The position numbers were made by a program, and so were the translations under genes. Below the pieces are notes generated by a model. The model was not told the origin of the DNA. It made no database searches and saw only the letters and a list, made by a program, of their open reading frames with translations. Positions 12,230-21,848 of a DNA stretch of 64,000 nucleotides are shown here, in pieces. This stretch comes from DATKFM01 sp963851215 (GTDB taxonomy: Bacteria > Pseudomonadota > Alphaproteobacteria > Dongiales > Dongiaceae). The stretch's first letter is position 1. The number at the start of each line of letters is the position of its first letter. The stretch spans positions 124,001 to 188,000 of the forward strand of contig CAWKOG010000008.1 of assembly GCA_963851215.1 (NCBI GenBank), given 5' to 3'.

Positions 12230-12449
12230 AACTATTAGGCAATGGTTAAGGCCATCTCACACAAATGACACAACAAATTGGCGCTGGAGAGGGTCATGGT
12301 AACCATGACACGGTCGATGTCCGCAGTCTCTGCGGATGGCTGCTGTCCTGTAGTCCTTTGACCCGAACGGCCCCTGCGCCGCTGAAGTGAAGAGGACTTT
12401 TCCACCCACACGCAAACTCCATAACCCCGCGTCCCGCGGGGTTTTTTTT
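12230..12449 (+). ncRNA. Candidate small RNA ending in a strong terminator
   Basis: This stretch lies between two terminators and has no convincing ORF. It contains three good stems: GTCATGGT-A-ACCATGAC (12293-12309), TCCGCAG-TCT-CTGCGGA (12320-12336) and the terminator CCCCGCG-TCC-CGCGGGG with a T-run (12423-12449). The 5' end is not defined; I see no strong promoter. The 12293-12309 element is also a perfect 8-base inverted repeat that could be a protein operator. It could alternatively be the leader of FecR-3, with the terminator acting as an attenuator. Confidence 0.4.
12423..12449 (+). terminator. Strong rho-independent terminator 2
   Basis: The stem AACCCCGCG (12423-12431) and CGCGGGGTT (12435-12443) with a TCC loop is followed by a run of T to 12449. 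It is 160 bases before the FecR-3 start, so it either ends a small RNA or attenuates FecR-3. Confidence 0.82.
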
Positions 12450-12608
12450 GCCCTCTGCGCCTTGTGCAATCCGTCACTGCGCCGGCCGTTCACCCATGAT
12501 GGTTTACGCGCCGTGGCAATCGAGATTCGACCGCATACCATAGCTTTGCATGGTGCATTCGAACTATAATTGCCTCAAATACCAAGACAAGAAACTGGAG
12601 GAAGTGAA

Positions 12609-13379
12609 ATGCGTAGGTTGCCAGGTACCAGCATTGGGCTGGCCGCTGCTGCTGCACTGCTGTGGAGCGGCGCTGCGATGGCCGAGCCTGAAATCGGTGT
12701 CGTCATCCAGCAGGATTACTCCGGTGCGATCGGCACGCGCATCGCCGGGCAACCCGAAGACCTGATCTATTCCCGGACCCTCTTCGCCGAAGAGCGCGTC
12801 GACACCAGCGAGACCGCGAGCACCAGCCTGCAGTTCCTCGACGAGACCAGCCTCCATGTCGGCAACCGTTCGACTGTGGTGCTCGACCGCTTCATCTATG
12901 ATCCGACTACGCAAAACGGCGAGGCCGCGATCAACTTCACCAAGGGCGCGTTCCGCTTCATCACCGGCAACATCAAGAGCAAGGAAGCGGTGAACCTCAA
13001 TACGCCGACCGCGTCGATGGTCATTCGCGGCACCCATTTGCTGATCTTCGTGCTGGCGGACGGAACTTCCGAGATCAACGTGCTCGAAGGCGCCATCGCT
13101 CTGACGCCCTGCCAGTCGTCGGAGGCACAGCTGGTGAATGCGGGCCAGGCTATCACGATCACGCCGAATTGCAATTCCGCGCGCTCGGTCGCCCGCCCCG
13201 ATATGCGGGAGGCCGGCCTCATTCCGCAATGGCCGACCGATCTTGCGGCCGTGCAGGAAATCGCCCCAGCCGCCGGCGAAGAGGACGATGACGATGATGA
13301 TGACGAGATTTACCAGAACGACGAAAGCGGCAAGTCCGGCGAGCGCAGCGAGCGCAGCCGCGATGGTAATAAAGGCTGA
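12609..13379 (+). CDS. Secreted FecR-domain protein with acidic tail (FecR-3)
   Basis: 256 aa. GGAGG lies a few bases before the ATG. A Sec signal peptide (residues 1-24) ends AAMA. The FecR domain (~30-175) is canonical: GEAAINFTKGAFRFITG, LNTPTASMVIRGTHLLIFV and INVLEGAIAL. A Cys pair (in the segments TPCQSS and PNCNS) may form a disulfide. The tail is a short Asp run followed by a Ser/Glu/Arg-rich end, a smaller version of the acidic tails of FecR-1 and -2. FecR-4 follows 29 bases downstream, so they are probably co-transcribed. Confidence 0.85.
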   Translation: MRRLPGTSIGLAAAAALLWSGAAMAEPEIGVVIQQDYSGAIGTRIAGQPEDLIYSRTLFAEERVDTSETASTSLQFLDETSLHVGNRSTVVLDRFIYDPTTQNGEAAINFTKGAFRFITGNIKSKEAVNLNTPTASMVIRGTHLLIFVLADGTSEINVLEGAIALTPCQSSEAQLVNAGQAITITPNCNSARSVARPDMREAGLIPQWPTDLAAVQEIAPAAGEEDDDDDDDEIYQNDESGKSGERSERSRDGNKG

Positions 13380-13408
13380 TCTGTAATCAACATCTGACCC
13401 ATCAAGTC

Positions 13409-14090
13409 ATGCATCAATTGCTCTGGAGCCGCCGCAGTTTCTGCGGCGTGGCGGCCATGACTGCTCTGTTCTATGCGGTGAGGGGCAAACCTGCGGCGGC
13501 TCAGACCGCTATCGCCGGCGATGTCGTGGCGCTGAAGGTTTGGGCGTATGGCACCGCACCCGATGGCGCCGCGCGGCGCGATCTCTTCATGTCCGCCCCC
13601 GTCTATGTGCGGGACCGGCTGGAGACAGTGGCCGATGGCGCGCTGCATGTTGAACTGATGGACGAGACCGTCCTGCGCCTGGGATCGGCCACGCAGATGG
13701 TTGTCGACGAATTCGTCTACGAGGATTCGGCTGGATCCCTGCAGTTTCTTGCGTCGCTGTCCAAGGGGGTTTGCCGCTTCGTCACCGGCAAGGCGAAGAA
13801 CAAGAAATTCCGCGTGCAGACGCCAACCGCCAGTATCGTTGCGCGCGGCACGACTTTCTCCGTGTGGGTCGACGCGCAATGGCGAGACCGTCGTCTGGGT
13901 TCAGGAGGGTGAGGTCGACGTGACCTCTGCCGTCGATGGCGGATCGGCGACGGTTGGCGCGACCGAGATTGTGAAAGCGCCTGCTGCCGGCGGCATCGAG
14001 CTCGATGCGACGCGGCCGCCGAACGATCCGGGTATCGGCGACAGTTCCAAGATCAACTCGAAAACGACAAAGCGAGGCAGTTCGCAGTAG
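13409..14090 (+). CDS. FecR-domain protein with Tat-like signal (FecR-4, one frameshift)
   Basis: About 226 aa once one extra base near 13880 (in GACGCGCAATGG) is removed. The N-terminus has a twin-arginine-like motif, SRRSFCG (residues 7-13), a hydrophobic stretch and AAA before the cleavage region. The FecR domain (~40-185) has SKGVCRFVTGKAKNKKFRVQ, TPTASIVARGTTFSVWVD and VVWVQEGEVDVTS. No acidic repeat tail. It follows FecR-3 closely. The Tat-like signal, unlike the Sec signals of its paralogues, suggests a folded or cofactor-bound cargo, which would be unusual for this domain. Confidence 0.78.
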
Positions 14091-14099
14091 GCGGGGCAG

Positions 14100-14816
14100 C
14101 TATCCCGTCAGCACTGCGGCAAGACGCTTCACCGCCAGGGCCAGGGCCAGCAGATGCTGTTCCTGCCGATGGATGGTCAGGCGCAACTGCTCCAGTTCGG
14201 CCGCCAGAGCCTGGCCGTCGGCACGGCGCACCATCTCATCTTCGAGCCGCAGCAGTTCGGCGCAGTTGTTCTTGTAGCCGGCGACCAGATCCTCGAGCAC
14301 GCTGTTCTGCTGTGCCACCGCGGCTTTCAGGCGGTTCACGAAATCCGGCGAGGGCGAAGGTTCGGCTGCGGGGGCGGCCGCGGCGCCGGCGGAGGCGCGG
14401 GCCGGGTCACTGCCGCCGGCTGTGCCGTCATCGCCGCATGGGCCATCTGCACCGATTGGCGCACGCCCGCCAGTTCGTCGAGGATAGAGGCGAACGGATT
14501 CTCGCCGCGTCCCTGGCCCGGCAGGCGGATGCGGAAAGCCGGTGCGGTGCGCTCGGTAGCTTCATGGTCCGGCGCGGGCGCGGTGAACCGCATCGGGTCC
14601 AGATGTCTGCGGTGCTGATGCGTTCATGGCCATGTCCTTTGCGGCGCCGTCCACGCCGATATGCTGGGCGAGGGAATGGATTTCCTGCACCATCCGCAGC
14701 GACAGCCGCGAATTGTGGCTGACGCTCAGGATCAACGCCTCGCACAGCCGGTTGAACCGCGCGCGCGGATCGTCCAGGACATCTTCATGTCCGCGAAGTT
14801 GTTCGGGCGAGAGCAT
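14100..14816 (-). CDS. Unknown cytoplasmic protein with C-terminal coiled coil (two frameshifts)
   Basis: About 238 aa if two compensating frameshifts (near 14590 and 14400) are corrected. The N-terminal third is helical and well formed (RFNRLCEALILSVSHNSRL). The middle is Ala/Pro-rich and looks disordered. The last 80 residues have heptad-like Leu spacing (LEDLVAGYKNNCAELLRLED), consistent with a coiled coil. No signal peptide. I do not recognise a family. It is convergent with FecR-4, with stops 9 bases apart, and may or may not belong to that locus. Confidence 0.55.
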
Positions 14817-14983
14817 GGCCCGGCGTTTCCCACCACGTATAAGGTCCGGCTTCTTTCGGCCGTCGGCGGCGCTTACTCCCGCGCCGCTCGAATTGATAAA
14901 AATCGTCGCTTATACCGGAGAAAAATGCAAGAAATAGTAATGGTTTACGAACATGGTTGCGCGCGGTTCGTTAACCTTCGTGC

Positions 14984-16585
14984 CTAGGCTAGGTATTCGG
15001 CGTCCTCGCGCACCTCGATCAGGGTTGGGCCTTCCCGGCCAAAGGCTTGCTCGATTTCCCGCGTCAGGGCCTTGAGGTTGGCCGGCCGCACGGCGCGGCA
15101 GCCGAACGACTTGCCCAGCGCCAGGAAGTCCGGATTGCGCAGCTTGACGCCGATTTCGGGGATGCCGAGATCGACCATGTCGCCGGCGATCTGGCCCAGG
15201 GCGTCGTTGTTCCAGAGCAGGATCGGAATGGGCAGCTTGTACTCCACGGCTGTCGCCAGCTCCTGGACCGTGAACAGCAAGCCGGTATCGCCGGCCATGG
15301 CCACCACGGCCCGCTCCGGTGCCGCGATCTTGGCGCCGATGGCGGCGGGCAGGGCATAGCCCAGCGTGCCGAAACCCGAAGGATGGAAATAGGACCGCGG
15401 CCGCTCGCTGGGGAAGGTGTAGCGAGGCGGTGTAGGCGATCTGGGTCATGTCGGAGACCACGATGCCGTCCACCGGCAGTGCCGCCCGCAGCGCGTCCAG
15501 CACGCTGCAGATGCTTTCTGTTCAGCGCCGGCAGGGCGTCGCAGGTTGCGGGCGCGGAGCGCCTTGATTTCCGCCTCATCGACGCCGCCCTGGGTCAGTG
15601 CGGCGACCTGGGGCACCAGCGCTTCGAGCGCCGCGCGGGCGTCGGCCAGGATCGCCGCATCGGGCCGGTAGTCGCGGACGATACAGGCGGGGTCAATATC
15701 GATGCGCACCAGCTTGCCGGAAAATGGCAGGCGCTCGACCCAGGAATTGGTCTCGCCCAGCTCCGTACCCACGGCCACCACCACATCGGCGCTCTTCACC
15801 AGCTCTTGGGTGGCCTCCAGCACCAGCGAGGAGCCGACACTGCGCGGATGGCTGTCCGGCACCACGCCCTTGGCGGCGGTGGTGGGGATCAGCGCGCCAC
15901 GGCGCTTCTCCAGCAGGGCCTGCAGCAGGTCGCCGCAATGGCTGGCGCCGCCGCCATTGAGGATCACCAGCCGCTGGGCGCCGTCGATCAGCCGCGCCGC
16001 GGCGTTCACCGCCTGGGCGTCGGGCGCCGGCGGCTGGGATTTCGGTCCGCGGTCTTTGAGCGCCGGGCCGGTGGAGGCCATGACGTCCAAGCGGGATCTC
16101 GATATGCACCGGCCGCGGCCGCTGGGATTCGAACACCCGGAAGGCATCGGCGAAGGCCGGCATCAACTCATTGGCGTTGCGCACGGTGCGGCTGAAGGCG
16201 GTCAGCGGCGCCATGACCGCCTGCTGGTTGGTGATCTCATGGAGCTTGCCGCGGCCTTTGCCGAGGTCGCCGGTGGCATTCACCGAGGACAGCACCAGCA
16301 TCGGCGCGGAGTCCGTGAAGGCCTGGCCGATGGGCGTGGCGGCGTTGGTGACGCCGGGTCCCGTAATCAGGACGCAAACCCCGGACGGCCAGAGGCGCGG
16401 GCGTAGCCGTCGGCCATGAAACCGGCGCCCTGCTCATGGCGCACGGCGATGTGGCGGATGCTGGAGGCGGCGAGCCCGCGGTAGAATTCCAGGGTATGCA
16501 CGCCGGGAATGCCGAATACCGTGTCGACGCCGTAGCGTTCGAGCAATGCGATGGCGGCCTGGCCGCATGTCAGGTTGCTGGTCAT
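14984..16585 (-). CDS. TPP-dependent 2-oxoacid decarboxylase, acetolactate synthase/AruI-like (four frameshifts)
   Basis: About 533 aa after correcting frame breaks near 16370, 16090, 15505 and 15410 (two missing, two extra bases, net zero). The N-terminal PYR domain starts YGVDTVFGIPGVHTLEFYRG with the catalytic Glu in RHEQGAGFMADGYARASG. The central domain has VDIDPAC-like RIDIDPAC. The TPP motif is GDTGLLFTVQELATAVEYKL followed by LLWNND. The start region closely resembles 5-guanidino-2-oxopentanoate decarboxylase AruI (arginine transaminase pathway) from memory of that family; a generic acetolactate synthase-like enzyme is the alternative. ATG at 16585 is preferred to an upstream TTG. Confidence 0.82.
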
Positions 16586-16765
16586 GATCAATTTCGGATT
16601 TTAACTACTCTTCGGAGAAAGATCGATTTTCCAGAACATTAGCTTCAACCGCCGGCTCGGGTTATCGCCATAATCCCCGCTTTCCACAAGGGGACAGTGA
16701 TGAGATGGGATGCTAGCCTCCCGTCCGACGTTGGGAGGCCAAGGCGATCATAAACAAGGGCGGCA

Positions 16766-16927
16766 ATGGACATCAGTCCTTATCTGCGCAAACCGCTTCG
16801 CAGCCTGCAGGAGGTGGTGGAGACGCTGAAGCCTGGCTGCATCGCCGGAAGCCGCGACGGCGAGGCCGCCGCGGCGGCAGAGCCGGAATGCATCCTGGGC
16901 GAGCCGCCGGATCCGTCGAAGACCTGA
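16766..16927 (+). CDS. Possible small protein, 53 aa
   Basis: A short frame from ATG 16766 to TGA 16927 lies in the gap between two larger genes. It begins MDISPYLRKPLRSLQEVVE and has a Cys and an Ala/Glu-rich C-terminal half. GGGCGG is a weak ribosome site. No family recognised; codon use is similar to the neighbours. It may not be real. Confidence 0.35.
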   Translation: MDISPYLRKPLRSLQEVVETLKPGCIAGSRDGEAAAAAEPECILGEPPDPSKT

Positions 16928-17076
16928 TCCCGTCTAAAGATCCTCCAAAAGCTGAGTCGCGACATCCATTTGCGCGCAGTGCGGGGCCTTTTGAACCTCG
17001 CGGCGACCTTGGCCGACCCATGTGTGATCAGCCGGCAGAACGGCCGGCAGCTGGTTAATCCCTTGGGAGACAGGCC

Positions 17077-18129
17077 ATGCAACCGAAGTCAATTCGCTAT
17101 CTCGCCGCCACTGCGATAACGACGTGCCTTTCGGTGCCCGGGACGGCGGCACTGGCCGATTCAGATTTGGTGCCGGCCACCGAGAATCTGGCGGTTGGTG
17201 GGCAAATCGGCGCGGTAAACCAGGGCGACGAGGCCAGCGGTCCGGCTCACATCACCATCGTCTGCAGCAAGAACGGCGGCGGCGGTTGCGCCGAGGCCGC
17301 CGGCATGGCCGCCTATGAAAACCCGGCCTATCCGGATGCTGTCACGATCAATCTGCCGGGCCTGCCGCCGGGCGAAAGCTTCGATCACGCGCTGGCGTTT
17401 TGGGACGAGCTCGACTGGTCCGCCGGAAACTACACGCTGTCGGTGGTCGTCGATGCCGGCAATGACGTCGATGAGGATGTCGAGCTGAACAACTCTCCGC
17501 CGTCATGAAGACCGTGCTTGCCTCCGCTGTCGGCACGCCGGTTCCCAACGGTCCCGGCAACCTGACGCAGGCGCCGCCGCAGGACGACGGCGCACGGCGT
17601 TGTGCAGGCCGGCGTGGTCGTGGCGGGATTGCCCGACATCATTCCGACCACGCTCGGGTTCGTGCTGAAAAGCGGCCCGTTGAAGTGGGGAAGCACCAAG
17701 ACGATCAAGAATCCCGCATTGGCCGATGCCACCATGCAGGGCCCGCAGCAAAATCTCTGCAGCTTCTCGCCCGCGGCCTATCGCACCTTCAACAAGGGCG
17801 CGTTCGCGGCCGGCCCATTCGTGACCAAGGTCTATCGCGACAATGCGCTGGTCCACACTCACAATGTGCCGGCGGGGTTGGCGGCCAAGGACTACATCGA
17901 CTGGCACCAGTTCGGCATCCAGCTCCATGAAGGGCAGAACATGATCAAAGTCGTGTTCGATGCCAACAAGCAGGTCAGCGAGAGCGACGAGAAAAACGGC
18001 TATTGGATCCGCGTCAATGTGCAGATCGACTGCAATGGCGACGGCAAGGCCGGCATCGGCGGCTTCAAGGCGCCGGACAAGCAGCCGCAGCCCGGCACGA
18101 CGCTCAAATTGAAGTCCACGTCGCCTTAA
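17077..18129 (+). CDS. Secreted protein with two CARDB-like domains (two compensating frameshifts)
   Basis: About 350 aa. The first 144 codons and the last ~176 are in the same frame; the part between 17500 and about 17595 is one base out, so one missing and one extra base are implied. A Sec signal peptide (residues 1-27, ending AALA) is followed by two similar beta-sandwich modules, each with the CARDB ending: VVVDAGNDVDEDVELNNS and VVFDANKQVSESDEKNGY. Cys residues suggest disulfides in the periplasm. CARDB modules bind ligands or partners at the cell surface; no enzyme domain is present. The alternative of two separate genes is less likely. Confidence 0.65.
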
Positions 18130-18202
18130 CGAGCGTTGTCATCGCCCCCTGGTGACTGCTAGGAAGCGCGCCTCGCTTTCCACCACCAGGGGTTTCTCGC
18201 CC

Positions 18203-19091
18203 GTGTTCGCCGAACTCGCGGCCATCGTCGCGCCGATCCTCGTCTGTTCGGGCATCGGTTTCCTCTGGGGCCGGCTGGAGCGGCCGTTCGAGTCCGAGTT
18301 CCTCACCGCCATCGTCACCACCATCGGCACGCCCTGCCTGGTGTTCTCCACGCTGACGGCGCTGGAGACGGACCTTGGCGCGCTGGGCGAAATGGTGATC
18401 GCCACTTTCGCCTGTTTCGCCGCCTTCGCGGCGGTCGGCATGGCGGTCCTGCGGGCCATGGGCCTGCCGTTCCATTCCTATCTGCCGGCGGTGATGTTCC
18501 CCAATACAGGGAATATGGGCCTGCCGCTGTCGCTGTTCGCCTTCGGCGAGCAGGGGCTGGCGCTGGCGATCGTGGTTTTCGCCATCTCCGCATCGCTGCA
18601 GTTCACCGTCGGCGTCGGCATAGCTGCCGGCCATGCCAACTGGCAGCGGCTGTTGCGGATGCCGCTGCTCTATGCGGTGGCGGTGGCGATCCTGGTGCTG
18701 GTGCTGCATATCCCGGTGCCGGAGTGGGTGGCCAACACCACGGGCCTGCTGGGCGGGCTGGTGATCCCGCTGATGCTGATCACGCTGGGCGTCTCGCTCA
18801 GCAAACTGCGGATCGATGAGCCTGGGCCGCAGCCTGACGCTGTCGCTGGTGCGGCTGGTGCCGGGCGCGCTGATTGGCCTGGCCGCCGGCTGGATCTTCA
18901 ACCTCGGCCCCATGGGGCAGGGCGTGCTGGCGATCCAATGCGCCATGCCTGTGGCGGTGTTCAACTACCTGTTCGCCCAGCTCTACCGCCGGGAGCCGGA
19001 GGAGGTGGCGGGCGCCGTGGTGCTCTCGACCCTGATCTCCTTCGTCACCCTGCCGCTGTTGCTCTACTACATCCTGTCGTTTTCAAGGTGA
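18203..19091 (+). CDS. AEC-family (auxin efflux carrier-like) permease (one frameshift)
   Basis: About 295 aa after one frame break near 18817. Ten hydrophobic segments are arranged as two halves of five, with the conserved MFPNTGNMGLPLSLFAFGEQ in helix 4 and the matching AIQCAMPVAVFNYLFAQ in the second half. A GTG at 18203 gives the best N-terminus (VFAELAAIVAPILVCSGIGF). Family members export organic acids (malate, malonate) or uncharacterised anions; the substrate is unknown. It begins 73 bases after the CARDB gene. Confidence 0.82.
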
Positions 19092-19111
19092 CGGCGAAAG
19101 TGCGGCTATTG

Positions 19112-19402
19112 CTACTTCCTTGACGGCTTGCCGTCATGCATGATGCCGATAGCCTTGCTGAGCTGCCAGATTCCATCTTCGTGCTTGTCGTTCTTGCATC
19201 GGTTGAGCCCTTCTTCCGCCATGGCTTTTGCTTCATCCTTATCGGGGTCGTCGAGCGTGGTGGAATAGTTGCTGAACGCGTCGTAGAGACCTTCACAATC
19301 CCTCATGGGATCATCCGCGGACTGGGCATAGGCGAAACCGGCTCCCAACATCCCCAGCGCGGCTGTGATTACGGCAAAGCGGCAGGATTTGCGAGATGAC
19401 AT
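19112..19402 (-). CDS. Small secreted protein of unknown function
   Basis: 96 aa. The Sec signal peptide ends near AYAQS (residue 27). The mature part has a Cys pair (DCEGLYDAF and NRCKND) spaced to form one disulfide, and charged helices. It is convergent with the AEC gene. Its 5' side opens on a 320-base AT-rich intergenic region that likely holds its promoter. No family recognised. Confidence 0.7.
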   Translation of the reverse strand: MSSRKSCRFAVITAALGMLGAGFAYAQSADDPMRDCEGLYDAFSNYSTTLDDPDKDEAKAMAEEGLNRCKNDKHEDGIWQLSKAIGIMHDGKPSRK

Positions 19403-19723
19403 GCCTGTTCTCCTCTTCCTCCTGTTTGAACCGTGACCCGCTCATGACATACAGCATTAGGCGATGCGCACAACGCTAATAAAATTGCGGTATAGACACG
19501 ATCGAATGCCACAGATCGATCTGCATCAACATGTGATCAGGTTCGACTAGTGAATATTATCCTAGATTTGCAAATCCTTAGTTGGGAATTGCCAAATGCG
19601 ACTGCGCTACGGCAGGCATCGAAACGGCCTCGCGATTTGTACTGCTTTTATCAGGGGCTGGTGGCGCACTGATGGCGTAGGCTATAATTGGCGGCGATCG
19701 CAGATCCGAAGGAAGGCCCGCCC
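19403..19723. promoter_or_regulatory. AT-rich divergent promoter region with palindrome
   Basis: These 321 bases carry no gene I can support. They separate the divergent small secreted protein and the isomerase gene. A perfect 12-base palindrome, CAGATCGATCTG (19512-19523), sits near the middle. It is a plausible operator serving both promoters; the regulator is unknown. Confidence 0.4.
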
Positions 19724-20537
19724 ATGAACCAGACCGCCCTGCGCCCCATTCCCGCCGAGAGCCGCTCGCCCGACGGCGTCGTCAGCAAGACTCACATGAA
19801 GTTCCAGCTCGACCAGGGCATCGCCGCGCGGGGGCGGGTGGGGCTGATCGTGCTGGCCACCGACCACACCATCGAGCATGAGTTCCGCCAGGTGTTCGGC
19901 AAAGTGCAGGGTGTCGCGCTCTATGAGAGCCGCATCCAGAACGCCGCGGAGATCAATGCGGAGACCCTGGCGGAGATGGAAAAGGGCATGGCCGCCGCTG
20001 CCGGCATCATCCTGCCGGGCATGAAGTTCGATGTCATCGCCTATGGCTGCACCTCGGGCACGGTGGTGATCGGCGAGGAGAAAGTGTTCGAGCGCATCCG
20101 CGAGGCGCGGCCGGGCGTGGCCTGCACCACGCCGATCACCGCGGCTATCGATGGGCTCGAAGAAGCTGGGTGCCAAGCGCATCGCCCTGCTGACGCCCTA
20201 TGTGGAGGAGGTCAACCAGATGCTCCGCCGCTTCGTCGAGGCGCGGGGCATCGCCGTGCCGGTCATGGGCTCCTTCAACCACGAGAACGACAACGAGGTG
20301 GCGCGCATCTCCCAGGACTCGATCAAGGACGCGGTGCGCGACCTGGCCCGGGAGCCTTCGGTGGACGGCGTGTTCGTCTCCTGTACCAGCTTGCGGGTGG
20401 CCGATATCGTGGAGGGGCTGGAGCAAGAGCTGGGCAAGCCGGTGACCTCCAGCAACCACGCGCTGGCCTGGCACTGCCTGCGGCTGGCGGGGTATGGCGA
20501 GCCGGTGCCGGGTTTCGGGCGGTTGTTTCGGGTGTGA
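19724..20537 (+). CDS. Maleate cis-trans isomerase / Asp-Glu racemase-like enzyme (one frameshift)
   Basis: About 270 aa; one extra base near 20157 (in GGGCTCGAAGAAG) breaks the frame. The fold is that of the Asp/Glu racemase superfamily: the two active-site cysteines are in YGCTSGT (near residue 111) and SCTSLR (near 223). The block RIALLTPYVEEVNQ supports the maleate isomerase / arylmalonate decarboxylase branch. GGAAGG precedes the ATG. The next gene begins 157 bases downstream. Substrate is not determined by sequence; maleate or a hydantoin-type compound are options. Confidence 0.82.
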
Positions 20538-20693
20538 TCGGGAACACCGTCGATCCATAGGGGCGACTTGCGGTCGCCCGTCTATCCGTCGGCGTCTCTC
20601 GGCGTTCATCGGCGGTTTCCTTGTTTGCGCCCTCCGCCTAGTATGACCCGACATGCCCCCGGGGGCCGGGCAGGGCAGCAGAGGGGACCGGTC

Positions 20694-21848
20694 ATGGCCG
20701 AACATCGCAGCGATCTGACGCGCATTACGCTGGCGATCCTGTTTCTCGGATTGCTCATTGCCACGTCGCTCTGGATCCTCAGCCCGTTCCTGCCGGCGGT
20801 GGTCTGGGCGATGACGCTGGTCATCGCCACCTGGCCGATCATGCGGCAGGTGCAGCAGCGGCTCTGGAACAGCCGCGGCCTGGCCGTGACATTCATGACG
20901 CTGGTGCTGCTGGTCCTGTTCGTCATTCCCTTCTGGTTCGCCATCGGCACGATCGTCGATCATTCCTCTGAGATCGTGGGCTTCGCGGAGTTTGTCACGA
21001 CGATGCAAATGCCGCCGCCGCCGGCCTGGCTGGCGGATGTGCCGCTGGTCGGCAACAGGGCCTCCCAGGCCTGGCAGAGCGCCACGGATGCGGGCGTGCC
21101 GGCGATCCTGCAGAAGGTCAGGCCCTATACCAGCATGATCACCGACTGGTTTGTCGGCGCGGTCGGCGGTTTCGGCATGGTCATTGTCCAGTTCCTGCTG
21201 ACGGTGGCAGTCTCCGCGATCATGTTCGCGAGCGGCGAGCACGCGGCCGCCGCGGTGATCCGTTTCGGCCGCCGCCTCGCCGGCGACCGCGGCGAGGAGG
21301 CGGTGCGTCTGGCCGCCGCGGCCATTAAAGGCGTCGCGCTCGGCGTTGTCGTCACCGCCTTCATCCAGACGGCGATCGGCGCCGCTGCAGTCTACATCGC
21401 CGGTGTGCCCTATGCGGGGTTGCTCAGCGCCGTGATATTCATGCTCTGCATCGCCCAGGTAGGCCCGGCGCTGGTGCTGATCCCCGCCATCATCTGGATG
21501 TACTACAGCGGCGACACGAGCTGGGCGACGGTGCTGCTGGTCATCAGCGTCGTGGCCATCGGCATCGACAACTTCATCCGCCCGGTCCTGATCCGCAGAG
21601 GCGCCGACCTGCCGATACTGCTGATCCTCGCCGGCGTCATCGGCGGCCTGATCGCGTTCGGGCTGATCGGCATCTTCATCGGCCCGACGGTGCTGGCGGT
21701 GGGCTATACGCTGCTGGATGCGTGGATCAAGGAGGGGGAGGAGGGGGATCGGATGAGCCGAGGCGGAGTTCATGAGTTCCCACCGACCCACCGACGCTCA
21801 ATCACTTGCACCCTACGTTGCGACATGCAGCGTTTCTGCGTCAATTGA
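20694..21848 (+). CDS. AI-2E family transporter (YdiK/PerM-like)
   Basis: 384 aa, intact. About eight TM helices with the family arrangement: a pair at the start (TLAILFLGLLIATSLWILSP), a cytoplasmic or periplasmic loop, and the conserved block near the C-terminus GGLIAFGLIGIFIGPTVLAV. Members are putative exporters of small molecules, autoinducer-2 in the namesake. The last 36 bases overlap the stop of the convergent channel gene, so the C-terminal 25 residues may be an extension caused by a lost stop. Confidence 0.88.
   Translation: MAEHRSDLTRITLAILFLGLLIATSLWILSPFLPAVVWAMTLVIATWPIMRQVQQRLWNSRGLAVTFMTLVLLVLFVIPFWFAIGTIVDHSSEIVGFAEFVTTMQMPPPPAWLADVPLVGNRASQAWQSATDAGVPAILQKVRPYTSMITDWFVGAVGGFGMVIVQFLLTVAVSAIMFASGEHAAAAVIRFGRRLAGDRGEEAVRLAAAAIKGVALGVVVTAFIQTAIGAAAVYIAGVPYAGLLSAVIFMLCIAQVGPALVLIPAIIWMYYSGDTSWATVLLVISVVAIGIDNFIRPVLIRRGADLPILLILAGVIGGLIAFGLIGIFIGPTVLAVGYTLLDAWIKEGEEGDRMSRGGVHEFPPTHRRSITCTLRCDMQRFCVN

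Noticed and set aside
12124..12250. Short ORF starting at 12124 over terminator 1
   Set aside because: It would read through a strong terminator stem; Shine-Dalgarno spacing is too long.
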